Source of the DNA: Clytia hemisphaerica
Taxonomy: Eukaryota; Cnidaria; Hydrozoa; Leptothecata; Clytiidae
DNA: 64,000 nt
Direction: 5' to 3'
Assembly: GCA_902728285.1 (NCBI GenBank)
Contig: CACVBU010001154.1
Span: 2,804,631-2,868,630, forward strand
Shown here one piece after another: positions 44,852 through 55,719 of the stretch. Position 1 is the first letter of the stretch. Each line of letters starts with the position of its first letter. The position numbers were made by a program, and so were the translations under genes. Below the pieces are notes generated by a model. That model saw nothing but the letters and a program-made list of their open reading frames with translations. It had not been told where the DNA came from and did no database searches.

Positions 44852-46019
44852 TGTTGGTGATTTTGGTGGCGGAAGATGATGGTAGCGTTTGTGGGAGCTT
44901 CATTTTTTAGTAAAAAAAATGATGAAAGATGAAGAGCAAATATTACCATATTAAGGGCTCTGACCATAGTGAATTCTTAATATTTGCCAAGTACAAAATA
45001 TGAATTTCTACTTGATGAAGCACACAAAACTGTGGCATATTATACATTTTCTGTTAGGCCAATTATCTTTGAGTCTGAGAATTTAGGAATCGCAATGAAA
45101 AAAATTGATGAAGAAGAAAATGAAGACTTTTGCGAAGAAGAGTATTTTAACTTTGGCGAGCTTATTCTCGGCGAAGAAGATACATTTTGAAATTTTTTTT
45201 GCGGTAGAGGGTGTATCTTTTACCGAACTAAAAATAGATTTTCGGGAAATTTTTCTAAAGCTTATTTGTCTCAAAATCTTGAAAATAGTGTTTTTTTACC
45301 AAATTTTCATCAAAATTTTTTATAGAAAAACAGCCATAACTTTTGATGCATCATTTAAGAAATTTTTTCCGAAAATTTTAAAACAGTTCAATTATTTGCA
45401 GACAGTTTGAAAAAACTTCGAAACAAAAAGGTTAATTACCCATTAAAACTTAGCACTTTTTATAAAAGAAGGTAATGCAACATATTATTAATGTCTTTTT
45501 TAAGTTCATAGCATCGTTTTTGCAATTAAACTCTTAATCGCACGATTGGTTATTTTTTCTTATTTGGCACGCCCTCAAAGAGAGCAATTAATCGTTAATT
45601 GCATCCTGTAGAGAGCAATTAATCGTTAATCACACTCTCCAATGCAGCGCCAATGTTTACAAAATTGATTTTAATGTTTTTTCTTGCATTTTTTTTGCAT
45701 CGAACGTTTTAATTGCATTCGAAATTTATTTTGTGAGAAAGAAAATCAATAAACAACAATAAAAGAAAGACATAAAGAGAAGAGAAAAATATAAAACTCT
45801 CAGTGTAATTTCTGTAATTTACTTTCCTAACTGGGAAAAAGTAGTGAAAGCCATTGTGCGATTAGCTCGTAATCACATAATAACTCGTACAATTCGAAAA
45901 TTGCACTCGTGATTTTTTTGTTTCGAATGTCCCTCGTCCTTTCGGACTCGGAAAATTAATATATTAATTGCACTCGTTATCATGTGATTACACATACTAA
46001 TCAATAAAATTTCAAAGTA
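44852..46019. other. AT-rich intergenic DNA between LINEs
   Basis: No gene supported. It contains a 21-bp direct repeat AGAGAGCAATTAATCGTTAAT at 45579 and 45610, and mirrored AATCG / CGATTA words to about 45990, possibly a decayed inverted-repeat element. An acidic ORF at 44984-45190 has no recognisable features. Confidence 0.45.
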
Positions 46020-47942
46020 GTGCATAATACACCTTCACAAAATAAAAACGTAACAAAACGTAAATCTCGTGGAAATAAAACACAAAGTAGAAATAGCAAT
46101 AACAACAAACAAGTAGTCGCAATAATCGGCGATTCAATAAAGCATGTAAAAGGGTACAAACTGTCAAACAAAGACAAAAAAGTGGTTGTCAAGACGTTTC
46201 CAAGCGCCAAAACAAATTGCATGCAACACTACCTAAAGCCGACTCTAGAACAAAAGCCTGACATGCTAATTCTACATTGCGGAACAAACGATTTTATATC
46301 CAAAGAGCCGGAAGAAATATCGGATAATATTATTGAACTAGCGACATCGGTGAGCAGTGCGAGTGAAAATACGATTGTGGTTGTATCTGGTATTGTGTCG
46401 AGAGGGGATAATCTCAATGTAAAGTTTGTCGAAGTAAAGGAAATGTAATGAATGCAATATTGGTTATATGGACAATAGTGGTATTGATCCTCGTGAACAT
46501 CTAAATAAAGGTCGTCTTCACCTAAACATCAGTGGGACGAATGAACTAGAAAAGAACCTTCAGAATATGATAAATTGCTGATGGGAACTGCATGACCCAG
46601 GACCAAACCTCGATGGTAAGAGAATCTTTTCCAATCCTTTAGAACATTTGAAAAAAGAAAAAGGGATCTTATTCTCCTTTTTGAATATTAACTCTTTAAG
46701 AAATAAAAGACGTTAAAAATATAATTTTACCAAACGTAGACATACTATGCATCGCAGAGACAAAGCTTGACTCCTTTTTTCCGGAATCTAAACTTCTTGT
46801 CGAAGGATTTAAAAAGCCAATAAGACTCGATTTCTCAAAAAACAGTGGAGGTCTTTTACTTTATGTCACCTCCCACTTCGTCAACTCAGTCATGAATTAC
46901 TCTCGCCAGGAATCGAATGCTTAACACTGGAATTAAATCTAAGAAAGTCCAAATGGCTTATCCTTTCAATCTATCGAAATCCAAGACTACAAAAACTTAT
47001 GCCTTTTCTTGAGGAGTTAACCAAAGTTTTCGATCATTACGGTGCTTCGTATGAAAATTTTTTAATTTTTGGTGATTTTAATGAGGAGATATCTGATAAA
47101 GATATGTCAAATTTTCTAGACTCATTTTCATTGAAAAATTTGATTAAAAATCCAACATGCTTTAAGTCATAAAAGGGTAGATGCATTGATCTAATTATAA
47201 CAAATCGACCTCTTTGCTTCAAAAATACCGGGTCCTTTGAAACAGGAATCAGTGACTACCATCATCTGATTTGCAGCATGTTCAAAGCTAGTTTTAAAAA
47301 AGCTCCTCCAAAGATTATAGAATATAGATCTTTTAGAAAATTTGATGAAGCGTGTCTCCGGTCAGATCTTTCTCAAAACCTCGATTGTGATTTCCCAGAT
47401 TTTGAATCCTTTAGCAACACCTTTGAAAATATTTTTGATGCTCATGAACCATCAGGGAAAATCAAAAGCCCCACATAACTAAAGCTGTGCGAAAAGCAAT
47501 CATGGTTCGCTCATTCTACAAAAATAAAGCTAGTAAGACCGGAAACCCCTTCTACAAAAATTTATATCGTAAACAAAAAAATTATATTGTAAATTTGAAT
47601 AGGAAAGCAAAAAGAAAGTATTTTCGTGATTTAGGGACATCAGAAAACTTTTGGAAATCCGCAAAACCATATTTTTCCAAGAAGGTTCAACATCACGAAA
47701 AAATCTTCTTGCTTGAAGATTCAAATAAACCTAATGAATTGATAGATGATGAGACTACTATAGCTCAAACTTTTAACGATTATTTTGTAAATATAGCTTC
47801 TTACGGTGGCCTAAAAACTTCAGAATCTAGTCTTTCTGAAAATCCCGAAGTCGATCCGTTCGAAAACCACCCTAGCATACTTCGCATTTTTGAATCCATA
47901 TCCATCGTGTTATGCTCAAATAAAATCGAGATAAATTGGTGA
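46020..47942 (+). mobile_element. CR1-like LINE with SGNH ORF1, lacking RT (3' loss)
   Basis: ORF1 at 46020-46448 carries an SGNH hydrolase (VVAIIGDSIKHV, HCGTNDF) and continues one frame over to a LHLN block V and a stop near 46579. Then a decayed endonuclease: ILCIAETKLDSFFPESK, ENFLIFGDFNEE, GRCIDLIITNRP, FETGISDYHHLI, with at least two stops or frame changes. A linker at 47487-47942 (RKAIMVRSFYKNKA...ENFWKSAKPYFSKK) breaks off just before the RT. Loss of the 3' half is unusual because LINE copies normally lose their 5' end; a later deletion or rearrangement is likely. Confidence 0.8.
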
Positions 47943-48916
47943 GCGGTCCTTTTTCAGCAAAGCTGAACATGTGATGCTTAATGACATTAACTTTTACATG
48001 TTAAGGCAGCAATCAGAAAATACACTTCCATTTTATTTTTAATCTTTTTAAGTCAGTAGTAGAAAATTTCAAATTCACTGCTGCTGGTGGTCATTATTCA
48101 GTTCAAACACTTTAAATAATTTCCAAATAAAATAAGTTCTTTCACATTATTTTCCTCAAAATTCTTGAACATGTTACTTGCAAAATGAAATGCATCTGGA
48201 GAGGTTCGTGATTGCTGCCTTATAATATTGGAATGTTTCAAGGGGTTTGAAGCACAGATAAGCGACTTTTATAAACAATCAAAATGCTAGATCCTATCTG
48301 CGGGCACGAAATTTAAAAAGTCAATTTTTTGCTTCACTTTTTTTAGCTGGAGAAAGCTTAAAGTTGCATATCTAGCCCTTCGGGCTTTACAGATCTGTGG
48401 TTTGAAGTCATTGCATGATTTGCTTTTTTGATTGCATGAATGTATGAAAACTAGTAGTTAATTTATAAGTTAGTGATATTTTTGTAAAAATGGATTTTAT
48501 TCTTTACCACTTTTACTTATGACATCCTAAACTATCAAAAGTCCATATTACAATGTCACATTTACTGTAATATTTTAAAACTACAGAATCAAAACAATGA
48601 CGAGAAAGACTACATTATTACCAAAACTACACATCAATGTGTTATTGTTTTTATGACTTCATGATTGAAATAGGGTCTTTTTTCACAGGATACGTTTGTT
48701 GAAAAATTCTTGAAGGATCTTTTAAAATTCATCAAATTATTTTCAGTTTAAAAGCCCTGTATGAAATACTCTGTGTTACCCTTTTAAATACCACTGTAAT
48801 CCCCCTATGTTATTAATTCCATGCTACGGTGTTACTCTTTACAGTTTTATCTTTTTATTTTTTTTATTTTACCCTCATTCAAGTTGGTCGCTCGTACGAA
48901 TAAGACGTGTATCAAA
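47943..48916. other. Gene-free spacer between two LINEs
   Basis: No coding segment. It holds a small inverted-repeat element (48003-48221) and, toward 48800-48916, the probable 5' UTR of the following LINE. Confidence 0.5.
48003..48221. mobile_element. Small MITE with 13-bp inverted repeats
   Basis: AAGGCAGCAATCA at 48003-48015 and TGATTGCTGCCTT at 48209-48221 are exact inverted repeats. TA on either side of AGGCAGC...GCTGCCT would suit a Tc1/mariner-type TA duplication. No ORF. Confidence 0.5.
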
Positions 48917-50053
48917 ATGGCTGCTACTGAACACACCTTCAATATCGACGAAAGTATTTCAAGTGTCAATTCAGAGGATGCTGAGAAATATATTGATGAA
49001 ATTTACAATGAAATCAACCAAAGTGATGATTATGAATTAACTTTTGACAATGTTTGTAGGGCTGTACAACAGAATCTACGAAATGAAATGCAAAGGTTTG
49101 TTCTTGATACAGTGACAAGAAATGTCAAAAATATTACACTTGATAATACAAAACTTGAATTTGAAAATACTGTTTTGAAGGAAAAAGTTGAAAATCAGCA
49201 AAATGAGATACAATTCTTGAGGGATGAGCTGATTTCTCGCAGAAACAAATATTCTCCGTCCTATAAAGGGAGTGAAATACTAAACTCAAAAGAAACTCTT
49301 AGTCAAACATTCGGCTTAATAGACTTCGATTTTGATACACCAAATGCTTCTTTTGATCAGACTGAAATTGTTGAAAAAACTGTAACAAAAGTTAATGACC
49401 AATTAAAAGAAGTTCGTTCATCAAAACACAATGATTTCATTACAAAGAGCAATCATAAAAAGATTATCGAACGTGCAAAAGAAACTCTCAATAATAATAC
49501 AATATCTGAAAAACCAAAATCTGACAAAAAGGAGCAAAAAGTTGTCAGTGAAAAGAAACAGTCAAAAAACGTGATAGTTTGTGGAGATAGTATTTTGAAT
49601 GGCGTAGATGGAAATGGTATTTCAACTAAGAAAGCAAGAGCTGTTGTCAGAAGTTTTCCTGGAGCTACCACAAGTGATATGATCGATTTTATAAAACCTT
49701 TGGCAAAGAAAAAACCTGACATGATGATTATTCATGCTGGGACAAATGATTTGACAAAGGACAATATGGACACAGTTGAAAATTTTGGAATCGTTCTTGC
49801 AGAAATCAAACGAGAATCACCTGATACTGAGGTTGTTTTATCAAGTTTATGCATTCGAAATGACAAACAAAATGTAAGTAAACTGGTTAAACCTTTGAAT
49901 GAAAAGCTCAAAGAATTCTGTGATACGAATGAAATCAAGTTTATCAATAATGACGGAATTGACTCATCGTGTTTATCGAAGAGAAAGCTTCATTTGAATC
50001 AAAAAGGACTTAAAAACTTGGCTTTGAATATGAAGGAATATGTTCAACAATGA
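48917..50053 (+). CDS. LINE ORF1: coiled coil plus SGNH hydrolase
   Basis: 378 aa from ATG 48917 (context CAAAATGG); the frame is open further upstream, but that part looks like 5' UTR. Residues 1-110 are acidic and then coiled-coil (a long Glu/Asn/Lys heptad-like stretch), followed by a Lys-rich linker to 215. The SGNH domain has block I VIVCGDS with S225, block III HAGTND with N277, and block V LHLN with H359. The Asp three residues before the His is replaced by Arg. Esterase-type ORF1 proteins are known from CR1/L2 elements such as zebrafish ZfL2-1, where they help ORF1p act with membranes or lipids. The intact ORF suggests recent activity. Confidence 0.88.
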   Translation: MAATEHTFNIDESISSVNSEDAEKYIDEIYNEINQSDDYELTFDNVCRAVQQNLRNEMQRFVLDTVTRNVKNITLDNTKLEFENTVLKEKVENQQNEIQFLRDELISRRNKYSPSYKGSEILNSKETLSQTFGLIDFDFDTPNASFDQTEIVEKTVTKVNDQLKEVRSSKHNDFITKSNHKKIIERAKETLNNNTISEKPKSDKKEQKVVSEKKQSKNVIVCGDSILNGVDGNGISTKKARAVVRSFPGATTSDMIDFIKPLAKKKPDMMIIHAGTNDLTKDNMDTVENFGIVLAEIKRESPDTEVVLSSLCIRNDKQNVSKLVKPLNEKLKEFCDTNEIKFINNDGIDSSCLSKRKLHLNQKGLKNLALNMKEYVQQ

Positions 50054-50091
50054 TTGCCTGCTTTTAGTATAGTTGGGAATAAAGCTTAAAA

Positions 50092-52807
50092 AGTTTTATC
50101 TCTTAAAGATCTCAAATATAAGAACCCTGAAAATATCATTTTATCATACATAAGTATAAATTCAGTTCGAAATAAACTTGATAATCTTGTTACCTTTTTA
50201 GACGGAAGTGTTGATGTTTTCAGTATTGCGGAAACAAAAATCGACTCTTCCTTTCCAGAGAGTCAATTCTGCCTAAAAGGCTTTAAAAAACCCTACAGGC
50301 TAGACTGGTCTGACACCTCTGGTGGACTTCTAACTTATGTCAGATCTGACATACCTTCTCGTCTCATAAAGACAAACAAAGACTATCAAGTTTTATTTGT
50401 CGAACTCAACCTAAGAAAACAAAAATGGCTTCTTTTTATAATCTATAGAAATCCTAGCTCGAATATTAATTTAGACCAATATTTACAATTCTTGACTGAT
50501 GCTTTTGACATATATTCATCATCCTACGATAATATCCTAATTGTCGGTGATTTCAATGCTGAACCATGGAGTGGAAATTTAAAACCATTTCTAGAAACGC
50601 ACGGCTTATATTCGCATATCAATGAAAACACATGCTTTAAATCTGAAAAAGGTTCGTGCATTGATCTAATCCTTTCAAATCAAAAATACTCTTTTAAACA
50701 CTCTGGTACAGTTGAAACTGGCATTAGTGATTATCATAGTATGATAATTTGACATTTAGCAACTTTAATTATATTTTTCAACAAATCATCGATCATCATG
50801 CTCCTTTCAAAACCAAGTTCCTCAGAGCCAATAATAAACCTCATGTAACAAAAACACTTAGAAAAGCCATCATGAAACGATCACATTTGAAAAATATTGC
50901 AAATAAAACAAAAAATGAGGTTGACAAGGAAAATTATAGGCGACAGAGAAACTTGGTTGTGAAACTAAACCGGAAAGAAAAGAAAACATACATTGACAAA
51001 TTAAACCCCAAACAGGGTAAATCCTTTTGGAAGACCATCAAACCATTATTTTCCAATAAAAACAAAAATGTCAATGAGAGTATTCAACTTCTTGAAGGTG
51101 ACTTAATGATTGATGATCCTCAGAAAGTTGCTTCAATTTTCAATAACTTTTTCAATCAAATTACCGATAGCCTTGAAATACCGCAGTGGTCAAACGACAA
51201 TAATAACTTAGATAATATTTGTGAATATTACTCGAGCCATCCAAGTATAGTAGCAATTAAACAGGTATCCCCTCTGGCTACATTTAAATTCAAGGAAGTT
51301 AGCTCTAAGCAGGTCTCAAAAATCATCTTATCCCTTGATCATTCCAAGTCTGTCGGTGGACTGATACCTGTTAAATTGCTAAAACTTGGAGTTGAACGTT
51401 GTTCTCCAATTCTAGCCACTCTTTTTAATTCAACAATTAATACTGGGTGGGGTCTTTCCCCATGAACTTAAGCTTGCAGATATCATTCCATGTCATAAAA
51501 AAGATAGCGCCTTGGAAAAGTCAAACTATAGACCCATAAGCTTGTTACCTACAATATCTAAAGTCTTTGAAAGACTCATGGTAAATCAAATGCTGCCTTT
51601 CTTAGACACTTTCCTCTCGAAATTTCTTTGTGGATTCAGAAAGGGGCACAGCACACAACACGCCCTAATAAACTTACTTCGAAGGTGGCAAAATCATCTA
51701 AGCTCAGGAGATAAAGTAGGTGCCTTGCTTATGGATTTATCCAAGGCTTTTGATGTTCTTCCACATAATCTTCTGTTGGCTAAACTTCAGGCTTACGGTT
51801 TCGAGTCTCCATCTTTAAATCTAATTCAAAGTTATATTTTCAATCGAAATCATCTAGTCCGCATATCTTCAATATTTAGTGAGTGGCTTACTGCTAAATC
51901 TGGGGTTCCTCAAGGCTCAGTATTAGGACCTATTTTATTTAATGTTTTCATTAATGATATGTTTATCATATTTAATGAAGATGACATCTGTACCTTTGCT
52001 GACGATAACACTCTTTCGGAGGCAGGAAAAACGCTTGAAATTGTTTGCACTATGCTCTCCAAAAAAGCAAAACTAATGTTAGATTGGTATGCACAAAATT
52101 CATTGGTGGCAAACTCAGCAAAGTTTCAAGTCATCTTCCCAGGTAGTCCAAAATGTAATATTTCTCTGATCATTAATGGTAGTATTATTGATAGTTCTGA
52201 AATTGTAAAACTTTTAGGAGTTTTGATTGATGACAAACTCTGTTTTTATCCTCATCTATTACATATTACGTCTAATGCAAACAACAAAATTAAAGCCTTA
52301 ATGAGGATAAGGACTATTTTGTCCCAAGAAAAACGTGACATCTTATATTTCACTTTTATTATGTCAATTTTCAATTATTGTCCACTCATATGGATGTTTT
52401 GTTCTAAAACTGCACATGCATTAATCAATAAAACACATTACAGAGCCCTTAAAGCAAGATTTTCAAACTTTACCGAGTCCTTTGAAAAACTTCTTGTTAG
52501 ATCTAATTCGATTAAAATTCATGACCGAAATATTAAACTTATGCTTTGCGAAGTTTTCAAATCTCAAAAAAAACTGGGCCCTAAAATTTTGCATGACATT
52601 TTTGAAACAAAGAAAAGACCATATGCTCTAAGATCAGGAGATTTGCTTGAAATTCCAAACTATGCTTTCACCGATTCTTTTGACTTTCGCGCCACAATGA
52701 CTTGGAATGAAATTCCGAGTGTTATCAAAAGCGTCGAAACTCTCTTGGATTTTAAAAATAAACTAGATGAGACTACCATCTCATGTAGATGTAACTATTG
52801 CAGATAA
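50092..52807 (+). pseudogene. LINE ORF2: endonuclease and reverse transcriptase, two breaks
   Basis: Endonuclease: ISINSVRNKLDNL, SIAETKIDSSFPES, NILIVGDFNAEPW, GSCIDLILSNQ, ETGISDYHSMII, then TGA at 50750. The following text starts at FNYIFQQIIDHHAPF, so part of the linker is missing. The RT starts near 51100 (KQVSKIILSLDHSKSVGGL) and shifts frame near 51465 (reading to LKLADIIPCHKKD). It continues SNYRPISLLPTISKVFE, GFRKGHSTQHALINLL, LMDLSKAFDVLPHN (catalytic Asp), GVPQGSVLGPILFNVFIND and TFADDNT (catalytic Asp pair), and ends CRCNYCR. FADD in place of YADD is common in this group. Confidence 0.88.
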
Positions 52808-53384
52808 ATCTCCTCTTCTACCCATAATCTAGTGTAGTCTTTTTTTCTTTCTTTTTTAATATATATTATATGTATCTTATAGAATTTTTTATACATTTTA
52901 ATTAGAGTTTGTTGGAATGTATTAGTATTAAGTTACTATTTTTTATAATTTTTCCAAAGTTAAATAAAGTGAAAATCAAAAAAAATCAAATGTGAAAAAT
53001 TGTATTGAGCTATCTTTATACTTTTTCCAGGAAGATTTTTTGAAACTACTACAAAAGTATTACAAAATCGAGTGCAAATGACTTTTTTATCCGTCTTTTA
53101 ATTTTTTCAACATCCTCTTCTTTGAGATTATTGTTATGACTCACTAGCAATAAATTTTTGGTGAATGTAAAGGTCTTATTAGTTTGTTTTTTAAATTCTG
53201 TATTAATAATGGAGTCGTCAATTTCTCATACATATGTAAATTTCTTCGCTTTGCGAAAACAGAGCGCTCGTTCTGCAAGCCCTTTTATGTTGATATAATT
53301 TTTTTTCTACAGTTGGTATAAATTAGTGTTTCATTATTACTATGTAAGACCAACATTAAATAAATCGGAAAAAGAAAATATATA

Positions 53385-53392
53385 TAAATAGA

Positions 53393-53424
<32 letters not shown>
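53385..53424. repeat. TAAA microsatellite
   Basis: About nine tandem (TAAA) copies, TAAATAGATAAATAAATAAA onward. It lies just downstream (minus strand) of a possible exon. Confidence 0.9.
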
Positions 53425-53453
53425 ACAAAATGAATTTTAATTAATTGTCTTAC

Positions 53454-53678
53454 CTGGTGATAACCACATTTACAATGGACTCTGACTATATTACCATTAA
53501 CGTCCCTGTAGTCCTTTCCATAATGTTTAAGGCAATTTTTGATGGAATTGTATTTCTTCTTCATGACTGGACCCCCTAGAGCTTTCCCCAGTGGCAAATT
53601 TGTGTTCCCCAAGGGCGAACTTGTGGAGAAGCTCTTCCCATTCATGGACGTTTTTACCAGTGTGACTATGAGGCTTTG
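53454..53678 (-). CDS. Possible exon of an unknown small gene
   Basis: A minus-strand coding-like segment ending at a consensus donor (CACCAG|GTAAGAC at 53453). One frame has an ATG near 53678 (MTKPHSHTGKNVHEWEELL) and runs to a stop near 53528. The other starts at 53645 and ends NGNIVRVHCKCGYHQ at the donor. The two could join by a one-base slip. Cys and His residues near the end (HCKCGYH) look zinc-finger-like. No second exon was found. Low confidence. Confidence 0.3.
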
Positions 53679-53969
53679 TCATACTTGGATTGTTTTGAAT
53701 AAAACAGGTTTTTGATTTGTTTTGAAAAAAACTGTTTTAACTTTGTTACACATTACTTTTTTACAGGTTTTTAATCTAAAAATAAAAAATAGATCAAAAT
53801 TTTAAGTCAAAAATCTCAAACATGTTTCAAGTGTGAGAAATTGAGTGAAAACAATCAAAACGTCACCAGATGTTGATTAAAGACAATTTCAAGGTCAAAT
53901 CATTTGAAAACAATCAAAAAATTGACGCAATTGATCACATAACCCAAGATTGGCTTGAACCGTGCGGAG

Positions 53970-54335
53970 ACTAAAGTCAAAAAAATACCATCTTTAACAG
54001 CAGCAGTGGTCCAATTTTCTTCAATTTTACAAATGAACTACGTGATATTACCATTTATCAAATTATAATATACATTTGTTTAAATAAAATCTGTTTCCAC
54101 TTTGAGTAAACAACGTGATGACTGCCAAAAAGCCAAAGTCGGAAAAGGACCATTTTTAAACGCAGCAGCGTGACAAGTGTTCTAATCCTCCTCAAATTTA
54201 CACATGAACTACGTAATAGCACCATTTATCAAATTATAGTATACATTTGTTTAAAAAAAATCTTTGTCCAGTTTGAGAAAACAAAGTGACGACCGCCAAA
54301 ACGCCAAAGTCGGAAAAAGACTATTTTTCCGTAAT
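53970..54335. repeat. ~167-bp tandem repeat, two and a fraction units
   Basis: The anchor AAGTCGGAAAA(A)GGACCAT recurs near 53972 (diverged), 54136 and 54307. Units share TGAACTACGT and ACCATTTATCAAATTATA, followed by ATACATTTGTTTAAA. The rest of 53690-55140 shows no gene that I can support. Confidence 0.7.
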
Positions 54336-55214
54336 AGTACTATTTTTCAAATCAATATAAAAGGGGTTGCACGCGTTCAGAACTCTTCCGTCCCTCCACT
54401 CTGTTTGCATAGCAAAGACATGCGAGAGGCGAGAGTGACAAAAACAAGCCGTAAATGCCATGTTTATAAGTGGCGAAGCAATCCAAAGCCTCCTCGATTT
54501 GCAAGTTGCAAACAAAAAATTTAATGACAAACAAACGCTATATATTCAAGTAAGACGAAAACACTAAACACTCTCAGTGGATCTTGAATTTAAAAAGAGT
54601 TTTTGCAATAAACAGACTGTACCCTTATAATCATAAAGGTTGGTGAGTCCAATCAAAATACAGATTTGATCGGTAGCGTCATGCTTCACCTTACACTTTT
54701 ACTTTACACAATGGAGAAAGTTTTACAATAAACCAAGGAAAATCTCAAATTTCTGAGAGATGAATTTCTTTGCATACTATCATGTGTAAAAATACTAAAA
54801 AAAGGAACTGAGTTATTGTTTTAATTATTCAATATGAAATTGTAAATAGCAAAAGGTCTAATCCCAAAGTATAAACGTTTTTTACATAAGGCACGACAAA
54901 TTTTATTTATTGTTCTACAGGAAGGCTTTTCGAAGAATATGGGTCAGTCCTGGTCAGCAAATCAGTATATAATAAAGTTAAATCTCTGAAAATATAGGGT
55001 CATAAGGTCAAGATTGACATTTTGAAGCACCAGACATTAATTTTCAACTCGTTCAGTTGCAAATTCAATATTATTATTTTTTCTATTTTGAGAAATATAG
55101 GGTCGGTCAGGCATGTAGAACAACAAATTAATTTGATCTCACCTAATGCCAAATAGAAAAAAAAAACTATCAAACCAGGGAAACAATTTTATTTTTCCAA
55201 ACAAATGCAAAAAA

Positions 55215-55490
55215 GGAAAATTCATGACAAAAGTATTAAACCACATTTTTAACGCATGCGAAAGAAAGTTCATAATTCACGACAAAAGTTTTCCAAGTTT
55301 TAAACGCACGTTGAAAGAAATCTCCAAATTCATGACAAAATTATTCCAAATTTTAAACCCATGTGAAGGAAAAGTTAAAAATTCACAACTAAAGTTTTCC
55401 ACATTTTAAATGCATTTGAAGGAAAAGTTCATAGTTCACTACAAAAGTTTTCCACGTTTTGAACGCATGCAAAGGAAAGCGTAATAACTA
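55215..55490. repeat. ~54-bp tandem repeat, five units
   Basis: TTCATGACAAAAGT-like anchors at 55221, 55276, 55329, 55382 and 55435, each followed by a CCACATTTTAAACGCATG-like segment. Copies differ by 20-30%, so the array is old. Confidence 0.8.
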
Positions 55491-55499
55491 AAACGTGAA

Positions 55500-55622
55500 A
55501 CGTCAGAGAAACGGGTGGAAACGATATGGAAACGGGGGGAATCGCCCTGGAAACGGAGAGAAACGACAGGGAAACTGGTGGAAACGGGGAGAAACGATTG
55601 GAAACGGGTAAACGACCAACAG
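55500..55622. repeat. Short GGAAACGG minisatellite
   Basis: About ten irregular copies of a roughly 12-bp G/A-rich unit (GGGTGGAAACGA, GAGAGAAACGAC). The ORFs across it on both strands are by-products. Confidence 0.8.
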
Positions 55623-55719
55623 TGAACAAAGCTTCTGTTGTATCATTAGTCGATGAACAGCGGGTTGGAGCAGAAGTATTCTTAACCTTAATAAGCCAGT
55701 ATGATTGATCGAAATTTAT

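Larger units (their letters stand above)
48917..52980 (+). mobile_element. Near-complete CR1-like LINE with SGNH-esterase ORF1
   Basis: Contains ORF1 (48917-50053), endonuclease (about 50095-50750), linker and reverse transcriptase (50756-52807) and a short AT-rich 3' UTR ending in an A-rich AAATCAAAAAAAATC tail near 52970-52990. The damage is light: a stop with an apparent deletion near 50750 and one frameshift near 51465. It is the youngest-looking LINE in the window. Confidence 0.88.

Noticed and set aside
44984..45190. Acidic 68-codon ORF as a small gene
   Set aside because: No splice sites, homology cue or repeat evidence; composition explained by GAAGAA runs.
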